Positions 36,901 to 45,174 of a stretch of 64,000 nucleotides of DNA are shown in pieces. The stretch is from Streptomyces toyocaensis. Its GTDB lineage: Bacteria > Actinomycetota > Actinomycetes > Streptomycetales > Streptomycetaceae. The notes under the pieces were generated by a model, which made no database searches, was not told the DNA's origin, and saw only the letters and a program-made list of their open reading frames with translations. Each line of letters opens with the position of its first letter. The stretch's first letter is position 1. The stretch spans positions 1 to 64,000 of the forward strand of contig NZ_JFCB01000024.1 of the NCBI RefSeq assembly GCF_000725125.1. Reading direction: 5' to 3'. The translations under genes and the position numbers were made by a program.

Positions 36901-37503
36901 GAGATGCTCGGCCTGTACGTGTCCGACCACCCGCTGTTCGGCCTGGAGCACGTGCTGTCCGACAAGGCCGACGCGGGCATCTCACAGCTCACCGGCGGGG
37001 ACTTCGGCGACGGCGCCGTGGTCACCATCGGCGGGATCATCTCGGGCCTCCAGCGCAAGATGACCAAGCAGGGCAACGCGTGGGCGATCGCGACGGTGGA
37101 GGACCTCGCGGGCTCCATCGAGTGCATGTTCTTCCCGGCGACGTACCAGCTCGTCTCGACGCAACTCGTCGAGGACGCCGTGGTCTTCGTCAAGGGCCGG
37201 CTCGACAAGCGGGAGGACGTGCCGCGGCTGGTCGCGATGGAGCTGATGATCCCCGACCTGTCCAACGCGGGCGCCAACGCGCCGGTGGTGCTCACCATCC
37301 CGGCGACACGCGTGACCCCGCCGATGGTCAGCCGGCTCGGTGAGATCCTCACGCACCACAAGGGCGACAGCGAGGTCCGCATCAAGCTCCAGGGGCCCAC
37401 GAAGACGACGGTGCTGCGCCTCGACCGGCACCGGGTCAAGCCGGATCCCGCCCTCTTCGGCGACCTGAAGGTCCTCCTCGGGCCGTCCTGCCTGGCGGGC
37501 TAG
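33964..37503 (+). CDS. dnaE: DNA polymerase III alpha subunit DnaE
   Basis: Main replicative polymerase. The 1179 residues comprise an N-terminal PHP domain (FTHLHVHTQYSLLDG), the polymerase core with the catalytic aspartates in PDVDIDFDERRR and the GPGRGSAAGS loop, and the C-terminal helix-hairpin-helix and OB-fold region. GTG 33964 has GGAGG 7 nt upstream and gives the usual actinobacterial DnaE1 length. It stands alone and ends at a hairpin terminator. Confidence 0.97.
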   Translation: MSKPPFTHLHVHTQYSLLDGAARLKDMFNACNEMGMTHIAMSDHGNLHGAYDFFHSAQKAGVTPIIGIEAYVAPESRRNKRKIQWGQPHQKRDDVSGSGGYTHKTMWAVNSTGLHNLFRLSSDAYAEGWLQKWPRMDKETIAKWSEGIVASTGCPSGEVQTRLRLGHFDEALRAAADYQDIFGKERYFLELMDHGIEIEHRVRDGLLEIGRKLGIPPLVTNDSHYTYAHEAGAHDALLCIQTGKNLSDPDRFKFDGTGYYLKSTDEMYAIDSSDAWQQGCANTRLIAEMADTTGMFEKRDLMPRFDIPEGYTEVSWFREETMRGMQRRFPDGIPDDRMKQVEYEMDTIISMGFPGYFLVVADFIMWAKKQGIAVGPGRGSAAGSIVAYALGITDLDPIPHGLIFERFLNPERISMPDVDIDFDERRRVEVIRYVTEKYGADKVAMIGTYGTIKAKNAIKDSARVLGYPYAMGDRLTKAMPADVLGKGIPLSGITDPNHPRYSEAGEIRGMYENEPDVKKVIDTARGVEGLVRQMGVHAAGVIMSSETITDHVPVWVRHTDGVTITQWDYPSCESLGLLKMDFLGLRNLTIMDDAVKMVKANKGIDIDLLSLPLDDPTTFELLQRGDTLGVFQFDGGPMRSLLRLMKPDNFEDISAVSALYRPGPMGMNSHTNYALRKNGQQEITPIHPELEAPLKEVLDVTYGLIVYQEQVQKAAQIIAGYSLGEADILRRVMGKKKPEELAKNFTIFQAGARNNGYSDEAIQALWDVLVPFAGYAFNKAHSAAYGLVSYWTAYLKANHPAEYMAALLTSVKDDKDKSAVYLNECRRMGIKVLPPNVNESESNFAAQGDDVILFGLSAVRNVGTNVVESIIKCRKAKGKYTSFPDYLDKVDAVVCNKRTTESLIKAGAFDSMGHTRKGLTAQYEPMIDNVVAVKRKEAEGQFDLFGGMGEQETSEPGFGLDVTFTDDEWDKTYLLAQEREMLGLYVSDHPLFGLEHVLSDKADAGISQLTGGDFGDGAVVTIGGIISGLQRKMTKQGNAWAIATVEDLAGSIECMFFPATYQLVSTQLVEDAVVFVKGRLDKREDVPRLVAMELMIPDLSNAGANAPVVLTIPATRVTPPMVSRLGEILTHHKGDSEVRIKLQGPTKTTVLRLDRHRVKPDPALFGDLKVLLGPSCLAG

Positions 37504-37527
37504 CGACCGCCTCCGGCGGACGCGCGT

Positions 37528-37559
37528 GAGGGGCGCACCCTGCGGTGGGTGCGCCCCTC
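37528..37559. terminator. Terminator after dnaE
   Basis: A perfect 13-bp stem (37528-37540 with 37547-37559) and a 6-nt loop TGCGGT, placed between the convergent dnaE and the 55-residue gene, so probably bidirectional. Confidence 0.85.
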
Positions 37560-37596
37560 GTCATGTCCTGAGCCGCGACGGCCCGTCACGCAGACG

Positions 37597-37764
37597 TCAG
37601 TTGTGGCCGAAGCGCTTCCGCCGGCCCTTGCCGGGGCCGACCTCGCCGGTCATGACCGGCGTGGTGCGCTGCTCGTCCGGCGTCTCCATCGCGGACGACT
37701 GCGCCGCGCGCGGGGTGCGCTCGGCCTGGCTCTGCTTACGGTCACGGTTCTTGTTCTTGGCCAT
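37597..37764 (-). CDS. Small basic conserved-type protein, 55 residues
   Basis: A 55-residue protein with a strong Shine-Dalgarno AGGAGG before its ATG at 37764. The sequence starts MAKNKNRDRKQSQAERT and ends KGRRKRFGHN, very rich in Lys, Arg and Gln with no hydrophobic segment, suggesting a disordered nucleic-acid-associated peptide. Its stop and the dnaE terminator fit a real transcription unit. Function unknown. Confidence 0.72.
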   Translation of the reverse strand: MAKNKNRDRKQSQAERTPRAAQSSAMETPDEQRTTPVMTGEVGPGKGRRKRFGHN

Positions 37765-37975
37765 GGTGATGCCTCCTGTGGGGGACTAGGGGCCAGGGCC
37801 GGAACCAGATTCACACAGCCCGATAACCCACGCATGTCGGACAATTACCGTCCGTGACGGGGTGGTCGGGGGAGGAAGTGAGGAAACGCCACGCCGAAGA
37901 TCGAGTCCGGGCCGTTAACCCCGGCGCGGTCGGGCAGACTCGAAGCAAGCCCGAAGCAAACCTCCCGGAAAGAGG

Positions 37976-39190
37976 GTGGATCGCGTGGACCGCTGCATCG
38001 TCCTGGTGGACGCCGGGTATCTGCTGGGGGCCGCCGCCAGTCTCCTCGCCGGGGAGCCGTCGCGGTCCCGCATCACCGTCGACCACACCGCCCTCATCCA
38101 GGGGCTGCGCGAGCGCGCCGAGAACGACACCCGGCAACCGCTGCTGCGCATCTACTGGTTCGACGGCGCCCCCGACCGCGTTCCGCAGCCCGAGCACCGC
38201 AGGCTGCGCGTGATGCCGCGGGTCACCGTCCGGCTCGGTGCGCTCACCCGCAGCGACGGCCGATGGGCGCAGAAGGGCGTGGACGCCGCGATGCACGCCG
38301 AGCTGACCGAGCTGGCCCGCAACCGCGCCTGCTCCGACGTCGTCCTGGTCACCGGTGACGGTGATCTGCTGCCGGGCATGATGGCGGCGAAGGAACACGG
38401 CGTGGCCGTCCACCTGTGGGCCGTGCAGGCCGCCGACGGCGACTACAACCAGTCCGAGGACCTGGTCGCCGAGGCCGACGAACGCCGGGTGCTGGACCGG
38501 GCGTGGATCACCCGGGCCGTCCGGGCCAGGGAGCACACCGGCGTGTGCGCGCCGCCGCCCGTTCCGCGGCCCGAGATCGCCGCGATCCTCTCCGCCCCGC
38601 TGCCGGACTCCGCGCTCACCGCGACGGCCGAGCGGACCGCGCGGGAGCCCCAGCACCCGGCCGCGGCGCACAACGGCACCGCCGAGCGGGCGCCGACGGC
38701 GAAGGGCGTCCCCACCCCGAAGGACCTGGCCGCGCTGCGCAGCCCGGGCCCGCACCAGCCCCCGCAGCCCGCCTCCGCGACGCTGCGGTGGTCCTCCGAC
38801 AAGGGATGGGTCGACCGGCCCGTCGCCGAGCCGCCCGAGGCCGCGTCCATGCCGACGCTCGCCCAGCTCACCACGGCGGAGCAGCGGTGGGCCGACCGCG
38901 AGGAGGACATCACCACCGTCGGCGGGGATCCCTTCGAGGTGGGTCAGGTCTTCGCCCGGCGCTGGGTGGAGCGCCTCGGCGACCAGAGCCACCTGCAGAA
39001 ACTGTCTGCCATGTACCCCCGCGTCCCCCACCGCATCGACGGCGAGCTCCTGCGCTACGCGGCCCGCTTCGGCCTCCTCGCCCACAAGGACGACCAGATC
39101 GACGAACGCGACCGTTACGCCATCCGGGCGGGCTTCTGGCGGGAACTCGACCAGCGCACCGGCACGGAACGGGCCCCCGCCGGGGAGTGA
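37976..39190 (+). CDS. NYN/PIN-like domain protein (putative RNase)
   Basis: The N-terminal 190 residues form a NYN domain: conserved acidic residues in LVDAGYLL, KGVDAAMHAEL and VTGDGDLLPGM are the predicted metal-binding site of a PIN-fold nuclease. A disordered middle (about 190-300) leads to a C-terminal helical domain with LRYAARFGLL that may bind nucleic acid. GTG 37976 or GTG 37985 may be the start; AGAGG at 37971-37975 lies 9 nt before the second. Confidence 0.82.
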   Translation: MDRVDRCIVLVDAGYLLGAAASLLAGEPSRSRITVDHTALIQGLRERAENDTRQPLLRIYWFDGAPDRVPQPEHRRLRVMPRVTVRLGALTRSDGRWAQKGVDAAMHAELTELARNRACSDVVLVTGDGDLLPGMMAAKEHGVAVHLWAVQAADGDYNQSEDLVAEADERRVLDRAWITRAVRAREHTGVCAPPPVPRPEIAAILSAPLPDSALTATAERTAREPQHPAAAHNGTAERAPTAKGVPTPKDLAALRSPGPHQPPQPASATLRWSSDKGWVDRPVAEPPEAASMPTLAQLTTAEQRWADREEDITTVGGDPFEVGQVFARRWVERLGDQSHLQKLSAMYPRVPHRIDGELLRYAARFGLLAHKDDQIDERDRYAIRAGFWRELDQRTGTERAPAGE

Positions 39191-39223
39191 GCGGCGCCGC
39201 CGCCCCGCCCCCCGGTGAACGCC

Positions 39224-39628
39224 CTAGTCGCCGAGTTCGGTGAAGAGGGTCAGCTGGAGCGCGCCCGGGCCTTCGAGCCGCGAGTTCAGCGAGTTCCAGG
39301 GGGTGCGGGTCGGCTCGGCGACCACCTCGGCCCCGGCGGCGGCGAGCTTCGAGGTGGTGGCGACGGCGTCGTCGACCTGGAAGGCGACCCGGACGTGACC
39401 GGCCACCCGCCGCCCGACCTCCACCTCGTCGATGAAGGCGGCGTGGTTCGGATCGGTCAGCTCAAGGGTGGCCCGCCCCGCCTCGAGGATGGTGACCCGG
39501 CCGTCGGGGGACGAGAACGCCGCACGCTCGGGCAGCCCCAGGACGTCGCGGTAGAAGTGCAGCGCCGCCTCGTAGTCGGCGGCCGTGACCACCAGGCGCA
39601 GTTCCCGGACAGCGGGTTCGTCGGTCAT
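39224..39628 (-). CDS. VOC (glyoxalase/bleomycin-resistance-like) family protein
   Basis: A 134-residue protein with two beta-alpha-beta-beta-beta modules of the vicinal oxygen chelate fold: RLVVTAADYEAALHFYRDVLGL and later VAFQVDDAVAT. Substrate unknown. ATG 39628 has GAGGAG upstream; the long open frame further upstream is non-coding. Divergent from the ABC transporter. Confidence 0.88.
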   Translation of the reverse strand: MTDEPAVRELRLVVTAADYEAALHFYRDVLGLPERAAFSSPDGRVTILEAGRATLELTDPNHAAFIDEVEVGRRVAGHVRVAFQVDDAVATTSKLAAAGAEVVAEPTRTPWNSLNSRLEGPGALQLTLFTELGD

Positions 39629-39778
39629 GTCGGCTCCTCGTCGGTCGTTCGCGCGGACGACGGGTGAACACGGTGAGCGAGCGGACGATTCCCCGGGGCT
39701 CCGGCCGGAGCCCGCTCCGGAGGCGCGGGACGCGCGGCAGGAGAGCGCCCCGAGGAGCCGCCGGGCTTCCCGACCCCG

Positions 39779-39793
39779 TAGGCTCGTCCCTTG
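39779..39793 (+). promoter_or_regulatory. Leaderless-type promoter of the ABC transporter operon
   Basis: TAGGCT at 39779-39784, 8 nt before GTG 39793, no Shine-Dalgarno sequence. Confidence 0.5.
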
Positions 39794-40812
39794 TGAATAC
39801 GCGCGCGGCAGAGGCACCCCGGCACCGTGGTGGTGCCGTGTGCGCGGTGCGCGGCCTGACCAAGACCTATCCGGCGGTGCGCGGCCGGCGCGGGGTTCCC
39901 TCCACACCCGAGGTCCGGGCCACCGACGACGTGACGCTCGACATCCGGCGCGGTGAGATCTTCGGCCTGCTCGGACCGAACGGCGCCGGCAAGTCCACCC
40001 TCGTGCGCCAGTTGACCGGCCTGATGCGGCCGGACAGCGGGAGCGTGGAGATACTCGGCCACGACATCGTGCGCCACCCCGAGCGGGCCTCACGCATCCT
40101 CGCCTACCTCGGCCAGGAGTCCAGCGCCCTCGACGAGCTGACCGTGTCCCTCGCCGCCGAGACCACCGGCCGGCTGCGCGGGCTCGACGTGCGCCGGGCA
40201 CGGGCCGAGCGGGACGATGTCCTGGACGAACTGGGGCTCGCCCCGCTCGCCGGGCGCCCGCTGAAGAAGCTCTCCGGGGGCCAGCGCAGGCTCGCCTGCT
40301 TCGCCGCCGCGCTGGTGGGGGAGCGCCCCCTGCTCGTGCTCGACGAGCCCACCACCGGCATGGACCCGGTGGCCCGGCGCGCGGTGTGGTCCGCCGTCGA
40401 CCGGCGCCGCGCCGAGCACGGTTCGACCGTCCTGCTGGTCACCCACAACGTCATCGAGGCCGAGACCGTCCTCGACCGGGTCGCGGTGCTCGACCGCGGC
40501 CGGGTCATCGCCTGCGACACCCCGGCCGGGCTCAAGGAACAGGTCGCCGGCGAGGTCCGGGTCGACCTGGTGTGGCGCGAGGCCGCACCCCTGCACGTGC
40601 CCGAGGTCGCCGCGCTGCGGGACCGGGTCGTCGAGTCCGGCCGCCGGTGGACCCTGCGGCTGGCGCCCGAGGAGGCCCGCACGGTCGTCGCCACCGTCAC
40701 CGGCGGCGCCGCCTTCGCCGCCCTGGACGACTTCACGCTGGCCACGCCCAGCCTGGAGGACGTCTACCTGGCGCTGGGCGGCGCCGTACGGCAGGGACTG
40801 GTGAAGGCGTGA
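39793..40812 (+). CDS. ABC transporter ATP-binding protein (DrrA-like)
   Basis: ATPase of an ABC-2-type exporter, 339 residues. Walker A GPNGAGKST, signature LSGGQRR, Walker B LLVLDEP and H-loop THN are all present; a C-terminal extension of about 90 residues follows as in drug or natural-product exporters of this class. The start is the GTG with leaderless spacing; upstream in-frame codons are non-coding. The permease gene follows at once. Confidence 0.92.
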   Translation: MNTRAAEAPRHRGGAVCAVRGLTKTYPAVRGRRGVPSTPEVRATDDVTLDIRRGEIFGLLGPNGAGKSTLVRQLTGLMRPDSGSVEILGHDIVRHPERASRILAYLGQESSALDELTVSLAAETTGRLRGLDVRRARAERDDVLDELGLAPLAGRPLKKLSGGQRRLACFAAALVGERPLLVLDEPTTGMDPVARRAVWSAVDRRRAEHGSTVLLVTHNVIEAETVLDRVAVLDRGRVIACDTPAGLKEQVAGEVRVDLVWREAAPLHVPEVAALRDRVVESGRRWTLRLAPEEARTVVATVTGGAAFAALDDFTLATPSLEDVYLALGGAVRQGLVKA

Positions 40813-40898
40813 GGACACGGGCCGCGTCGTCCGTGCGCAACAGGGCGACCGCCGGAGCGGATCCGGGTGACCCTCCGAGCGAAGGAGAGCAGCACGTC

Positions 40899-41720
40899 GT
40901 GAGTGCCGTACCCGCCGATGTCCTGCCGGGCGGCGCCCCCGCCGCGGAGGGGACCGCGCCGGAAGCGGCCGAGCTCGGCCCCCGGGCACGGATGTGGCCG
41001 TCGCTCGCCGCCGTGTACCGGGCGCAGCTGTCCCGGGCCCGGGTCGCGCGGATCCCGCTGCTGTTCGTGGCGACGTTCCAGTCGGTCGGCATCATGATCC
41101 TGATGCGCGGGGTCGTGGACGGCGGCGGCGAGGCGCAGGCCGTGGTCGCCGGCTCGGCGGTGCTGGTCGTCGCGTTCGTCGCGCTGAACCTCCTCGCCCA
41201 GTACTTCGGCCAGCTGCGGGCCAGCGGCGGCCTCGACCACTACGCGACCCTGCCCGTGCCGCCGGCGGCCGTGGTGCTGGGCACGGCGGGTGCCTACGCG
41301 TCGTTCACCGCGCCCGGAACGGCCGTGACCGCCGTCTTCGGCTGCGCGCTGTTCGGGCTGCCGCTGGCCCACCTGTGGATCCTGATCGCGGTGATCCCGC
41401 TCGCGGGCGCCGCGCTCGCCGGGCTCGGAGCGGCCCTCGGCCTGCTCGCGCCCCGGCCGGAGCTGGCCACCCTGCTCGGCCAGCTCGGCATGTCCGCGGC
41501 ACTGCTGCTGGGCGTGCTGCCGCCGGAGCGGATGCCGGAGGCGGTGCGTCTCGCCCGGGACCTCCTGCCGTCGACGTACGGCGTCGAGGCCTTCGCGCGG
41601 ACCTTCGGACCGGACCCCGACTGGGCCCGTGTGCTCGGTGACCTCGCCGTGTGCGGGGGCGTCGGCGTGATCTCGCTGGCCGTGGCGACCTGGGCGTACC
41701 GCAGGGCAGCCGTCCGGTGA
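40899..41720 (+). CDS. ABC-2 type transporter permease
   Basis: Membrane partner of the preceding ATPase. The 273 residues have six hydrophobic helices after a Pro/Ala-rich N-terminus, in the ABC-2/DrrB-like pattern, with the PGTAVTAVFG and LLPSTYGVEAF stretches near the middle and end. GTG 40899 lies after AAGGAG (spacer 11); an alternative GTG at 40809 would overlap the ATPase stop and add 30 polar residues. The exported substrate is unknown. Confidence 0.85.
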   Translation: MSAVPADVLPGGAPAAEGTAPEAAELGPRARMWPSLAAVYRAQLSRARVARIPLLFVATFQSVGIMILMRGVVDGGGEAQAVVAGSAVLVVAFVALNLLAQYFGQLRASGGLDHYATLPVPPAAVVLGTAGAYASFTAPGTAVTAVFGCALFGLPLAHLWILIAVIPLAGAALAGLGAALGLLAPRPELATLLGQLGMSAALLLGVLPPERMPEAVRLARDLLPSTYGVEAFARTFGPDPDWARVLGDLAVCGGVGVISLAVATWAYRRAAVR

Positions 41721-41742
41721 CGCGCCGCACAGCCGGGCCTGG

Positions 41743-41755
41743 CACGATGGCAGGG
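41743..41755 (+). promoter_or_regulatory. Leaderless-type promoter of the DUF2567 gene
   Basis: CACGAT at 41743-41748, 6 nt before GTG 41755. Confidence 0.4.
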
Positions 41756-42465
41756 TGAGCGCTCCTCTGACACCACCACCGCCCCCGCACGAGCATTCCG
41801 CGCAGGACGCGTGGCAGCCGCCGTCCGACGGGTCCGCGGCCGCCTCGGGCCGGCACGCCGGGACGGCCGGGCACGCCGGGTCTCCCCGGCACGGCTGGTG
41901 GGACGAACAGGACGGCCCCGGGATGAAGAAGGAACTGCGGGAGGCCGCCGTGACCGCGGTGGCGGTGGCGCTCGGCGGGGCGCTGCTCGGGGTGCTGTGG
42001 TGGTGGCTGGCGCCGCGTGTGCCGCTGGTGGGTGACGTGGTCCGCGGCAACTGGGCCGTCTACCTCAAGGACTCCGAGGGCGAGCAGGGTGTCGGGGTGG
42101 ACGGCACGTTCACGCTCCTCGCTCTGGCGTTCGGCGCGGTGAGCGCGCTGGTCGTGTTCCTGGTCCGCCGGCGCGGTGGCGTGCCGTTGGTGGTGGCGCT
42201 GGCGGCGGGAGGGCTGCTGGGGTCGGTACTGGCGTGGCGGCTGGGGGTGTGGCTCGGGCCGGCGCAGGACGTGATCGCCCAGGCCCGGAGCGTCGGCGAG
42301 GGCGTGACCTTCGACGCGCCGTTGAAGCTGAGCGCGAAGGGGGCACTGCTGGCATGGCCGTTCGCGGCGCTGGTGCTGCACCTGGGCCTGACGGCGCTGT
42401 TCGGGCCGCGGGACCCCGAGCCCTTCCCCCCGGCGGAACCGTACGCACCACGAGGGACGGCGTAG
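41755..42465 (+). CDS. DUF2567 family membrane protein
   Basis: A 236-residue protein with a Pro/His/Gly-rich cytoplasmic N-terminus of about 60 residues and four predicted membrane helices, two on each side of an extracytoplasmic loop. The arrangement and sequence ALGGALLGVLWWWLAPRVPLV fit DUF2567, an actinobacterial membrane family of unknown role. The 205 bp beyond it, up to the convergent YbaK gene, hold no gene that I can support. Confidence 0.8.
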   Translation: MSAPLTPPPPPHEHSAQDAWQPPSDGSAAASGRHAGTAGHAGSPRHGWWDEQDGPGMKKELREAAVTAVAVALGGALLGVLWWWLAPRVPLVGDVVRGNWAVYLKDSEGEQGVGVDGTFTLLALAFGAVSALVVFLVRRRGGVPLVVALAAGGLLGSVLAWRLGVWLGPAQDVIAQARSVGEGVTFDAPLKLSAKGALLAWPFAALVLHLGLTALFGPRDPEPFPPAEPYAPRGTA

Positions 42466-42670
42466 TCTCCCGCCCCGGGGGCCGCGGGCGGTGTGGCGGT
42501 CGGCCCTGCTGCCCGCCCGGCCGCGCCGTGAACCGTTCGCCGGGCCGCTCCGCAGGCGCGTGAGGCACTGCGGGAGGCACGACTGACAGCCTGAGCCGCA
42601 GGGTGGCCGGGCCGGGGCGCCGGCGCCGGGCCTGTCCTCGCCGGCCGGAACCGGACTCGCGGTCGCGCGG

Positions 42671-43171
42671 CTAGACCCGCCCGATCGGGGCCGAGGTCGC
42701 CGACGTCAGCTTCGTCAGGTCCTCCGGGGAGAGTTCGACCTCCAGGCCGCGGCGGCCGGCCGAGACGCAGATCGTCTCGTGCCGTGCGGCCGACGCGTCC
42801 AGGACCGTCCGAAGCCTCTTGCGCTGGCCCAGCGGCGAGATCCCGCCGCGCACGTACCCGGTCGTGCGCTCCGCCAGCGCCGGGTCGGCCATCGCCGCCC
42901 GCTTGCCGCCGACCGCCGTCGCGAGGGCCTTCAGGTCCAGCCGGCCCGCCACCGGGACCACCGCCACCGTCAGCGCCCCGTCGACGTCCGCCACCAGCGT
43001 CTTGAACACCCGGTCCGGCGAGACCCCCATCGCCTCGGCCGCCTCCTCGCCGTACGACGGGTGGGAGGGGTCGTGGTCGTAGGAGTGCACCGTGAACGGC
43101 ACCCCGGCCGCGGTGAGCGCCACCGTCGCGGGAGTTCCTCCCGGCTGCTGCTTCCTGGACTTCTTCGCCAT
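42671..43171 (-). CDS. ybaK: YbaK/EbsC-family Cys-tRNA(Pro) deacylase
   Basis: Hydrolyses misacylated Cys-tRNA(Pro). The 166 residues match the YbaK fold: FTVHSYDHDP, KTLVADVDG with the conserved lysine, VVPVAGRLDLKALA, and GGISPLGQRKRLRTVLD near the end. A Lys-rich N-terminal tail precedes the domain. ATG 43171 is the only reasonable start; the LON-domain gene lies upstream on the same strand with 29 bp between. Confidence 0.92.
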   Translation of the reverse strand: MAKKSRKQQPGGTPATVALTAAGVPFTVHSYDHDPSHPSYGEEAAEAMGVSPDRVFKTLVADVDGALTVAVVPVAGRLDLKALATAVGGKRAAMADPALAERTTGYVRGGISPLGQRKRLRTVLDASAARHETICVSAGRRGLEVELSPEDLTKLTSATSAPIGRV

Positions 43172-43200
43172 TCCGGCTCGGCACCCCAGACACTCGTGGG

Positions 43201-43941
43201 TCAGTTGAGACTCGTCGGGCCGCGCGTCAGTTCCGACGCCGGCAACGACGGCAGATTACGGATGACGGCCGTCTCCGTGCGAAGGAGTTTCAGCTCGTCG
43301 CGGAGCCGGGAGGCGGTGTCCGGTGCCTGGAGCAGACGCTGCCGCGTCGGCGTGTCCAGCATCATCGCGGCGGCGACCAGGTAGGAGACCACTCCCGGCT
43401 CGTCCGGGAGGTCCGCACCGGTCGCCAGCGACCGCTCCCGCGCGCCCGCCAGCCGCTTCTGGTACTGCCGGAACGCCCGCAGCACCCCCTCCGCGAGCGG
43501 CCCGGACTCCTCACCGGGATCCTCCTCCACCGGCTCCAGCTCGGCCGTCAGGAACGGCCCCGAGGCGTCGACCGACAGCAGCCGCACCCGGGTCGTGCCC
43601 GTCGCCAGCACCTCGAAGGTGCCGTCGGCACGCTCCCGGACCGTCGCCGCGTCGGCCACACAGCCCACCTTGTGGAAGGCCCGGATCGGGTCCGGGCCGA
43701 AGCCGGCCGCCGGCCCCCGGTCGGGCTCGGCGGTCGGACCGGGCAGGCCGGGGGCGCTCGGCGCGATCTCGTGGCCGTCGCGGATCGCCACGACGGCGAA
43801 CTGCCGCGGCTCGTCCTCCGGGGTCTTCAGCAGCTCGCGCATCATGGCGCGATAGCGCTCCTCGAAGACGTTGAGCGGGAGCACGAGCCCCGGGAACAGC
43901 ACGGTGTTCAGGGGGAAGAGCGGGAGCCGGACGGTGGTCAC
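43201..43941 (-). CDS. LON substrate-binding domain (Lon N-terminal-like) protein
   Basis: A 246-residue stand-alone Lon N-terminal domain without ATPase or protease parts. The opening VRLPLFPLNTVLFPG and ...NVFEERYRAMM is diagnostic, followed by the beta-rich fold and a helical C-terminus. Such proteins may bind unfolded or specific substrates, but the role is not established. GTG 43941 shows leaderless spacing to TAGGCT at 43950-43955, which also holds the stop codon of the preceding gene. Confidence 0.88.
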   Translation of the reverse strand: MTTVRLPLFPLNTVLFPGLVLPLNVFEERYRAMMRELLKTPEDEPRQFAVVAIRDGHEIAPSAPGLPGPTAEPDRGPAAGFGPDPIRAFHKVGCVADAATVRERADGTFEVLATGTTRVRLLSVDASGPFLTAELEPVEEDPGEESGPLAEGVLRAFRQYQKRLAGARERSLATGADLPDEPGVVSYLVAAAMMLDTPTRQRLLQAPDTASRLRDELKLLRTETAVIRNLPSLPASELTRGPTSLN

Positions 43942-43949
43942 GACGCAAA

Positions 43950-43955
43950 AGCCTA
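43950..43955 (-). promoter_or_regulatory. -10 box of the LON-domain gene (leaderless type)
   Basis: TAGGCT on the - strand, 8 nt before the GTG at 43941; its TAG is also the stop codon of the upstream helical-repeat gene. Confidence 0.5.
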
Positions 43956-45029
43956 ATGGTCGCCGGGGCGGAGTCGCCCGCCCCGCCCACTTCCCGGACG
44001 GCCGAGGACCGGTACGGAGCCACCCGGTCCGGCCGCGGGGGAGCCTGAGGCGACCGCGGCGCGCACGTCCCGGCGCACCTCCAGGAACCGCCCGAGCGGG
44101 TCCTCCGCACCCCGGTCCCAGGGGAAGGACGTGGCGTAGGGGCCGGTCAGACGCAGCTGCTCGAGCGCGTCCTGCCAGCGCTCCAGGCGCACCAGGACGT
44201 AGGTCAGCAGGTTGCGCTGCTCGGCCGGCCAGGGCCGGCCCGCCGGCAGCCGGGCGGACAGGGCGGCGGCGCGGTCGGCCGCGGCGTCGAGCCGTTCCCG
44301 GGGCACCTCGGGCCCGCAGCCGTCCGTCAGATAGCCGTACGCCGCCCGCAGCGGCAGCGCCTGCGTGAACGAGCCCTCCGGCGCGTCCTGCGCGGCCCGG
44401 TCCGCGAAGTCGAGGCACTCCCGGTGGGAACCGTGCCAGGAGGACGCCAGGTAGCGCAGCGCCGCCACATGACAGCCGTGGTGGTGCGGGGCGCGCCGGA
44501 CCGCCGCCTCCCACAGCTCCTCGACGTAGGTGTGGCCGGCGCGCGTGCCGCGGGCGTGGTCCAGCGCGAGCCGCCACGGCACCGGGTCCCGGTTGTCCGC
44601 GCGGGCGGCGGCCGTGATCAGCGGGCTCACCTCGCGCAGCAGCTCGGCACGCGCCGGTGAGTCCCAGGCGCGGTCCACCGCCCGCTGCGCGTCCACCAGC
44701 AGCACGTCGGGATGGCGCGGGTCCAGGGCGCGCCAGGTCTCCAGCCACTCCGGGCGGGAGCGCGCGAAGGCGGCCAGCCGCCGGACGTACCGGTCGCGGT
44801 GCTCCCAGGCCCCCGTGCGCCGGGTGGCGGCGAGCAGGTCCGCGGCGGGCGCGTGATCACCGTCGGCGGCCCCGACGAGCGCCGGGCCGAGAGCGTCGTC
44901 GGGTGCGTCGAGGAGCACCTCGTCGTCACCGGGCAGCGCGACGGGAACGGGGGACGCGGCGCCCGTCGACTTTCCTCGCACCCGGGACGTGCGGGTGAAC
45001 GCGTGCAGCAGAGCCATGGTGTCGACCAT
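43953..45029 (-). CDS. Helical-repeat (TPR-like) hypothetical protein
   Basis: 358 residues, no assigned family. Most of it reads as alpha-helical repeats with Trp/Leu/Ala-rich amphipathic segments (for example around ERWQDALEQLRLTG), reminiscent of TPR solenoids; a flexible Pro/Gly/Ser tail closes it. ATG 45029 or ATG 45017 may be the start; neither has a clear Shine-Dalgarno sequence. It runs directly into the LON-domain gene, which suggests a functional link. Confidence 0.6.
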   Translation of the reverse strand: MVDTMALLHAFTRTSRVRGKSTGAASPVPVALPGDDEVLLDAPDDALGPALVGAADGDHAPAADLLAATRRTGAWEHRDRYVRRLAAFARSRPEWLETWRALDPRHPDVLLVDAQRAVDRAWDSPARAELLREVSPLITAAARADNRDPVPWRLALDHARGTRAGHTYVEELWEAAVRRAPHHHGCHVAALRYLASSWHGSHRECLDFADRAAQDAPEGSFTQALPLRAAYGYLTDGCGPEVPRERLDAAADRAAALSARLPAGRPWPAEQRNLLTYVLVRLERWQDALEQLRLTGPYATSFPWDRGAEDPLGRFLEVRRDVRAAVASGSPAAGPGGSVPVLGRPGSGRGGRLRPGDH

Positions 45030-45174
45030 TGAAAGACCGCAGGTCACGGCGGCGCCAGAGGTCGCGCGGAAGTCACGGAAGGTTGTACGGGGTTCGGTCA
45101 AGGCCCGGCAAAAACAGCCGCTCCCCCCGGGGAGCGCGGGCCCCGGCGGCCCGCCGGTCACGGGCGCGGACGGA

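Noticed and set aside
40386..40898. Longer start for the ABC permease
   Set aside because: The upstream codons overlap the ATPase gene in another frame and lack membrane character; only 40809 remains a plausible alternative.
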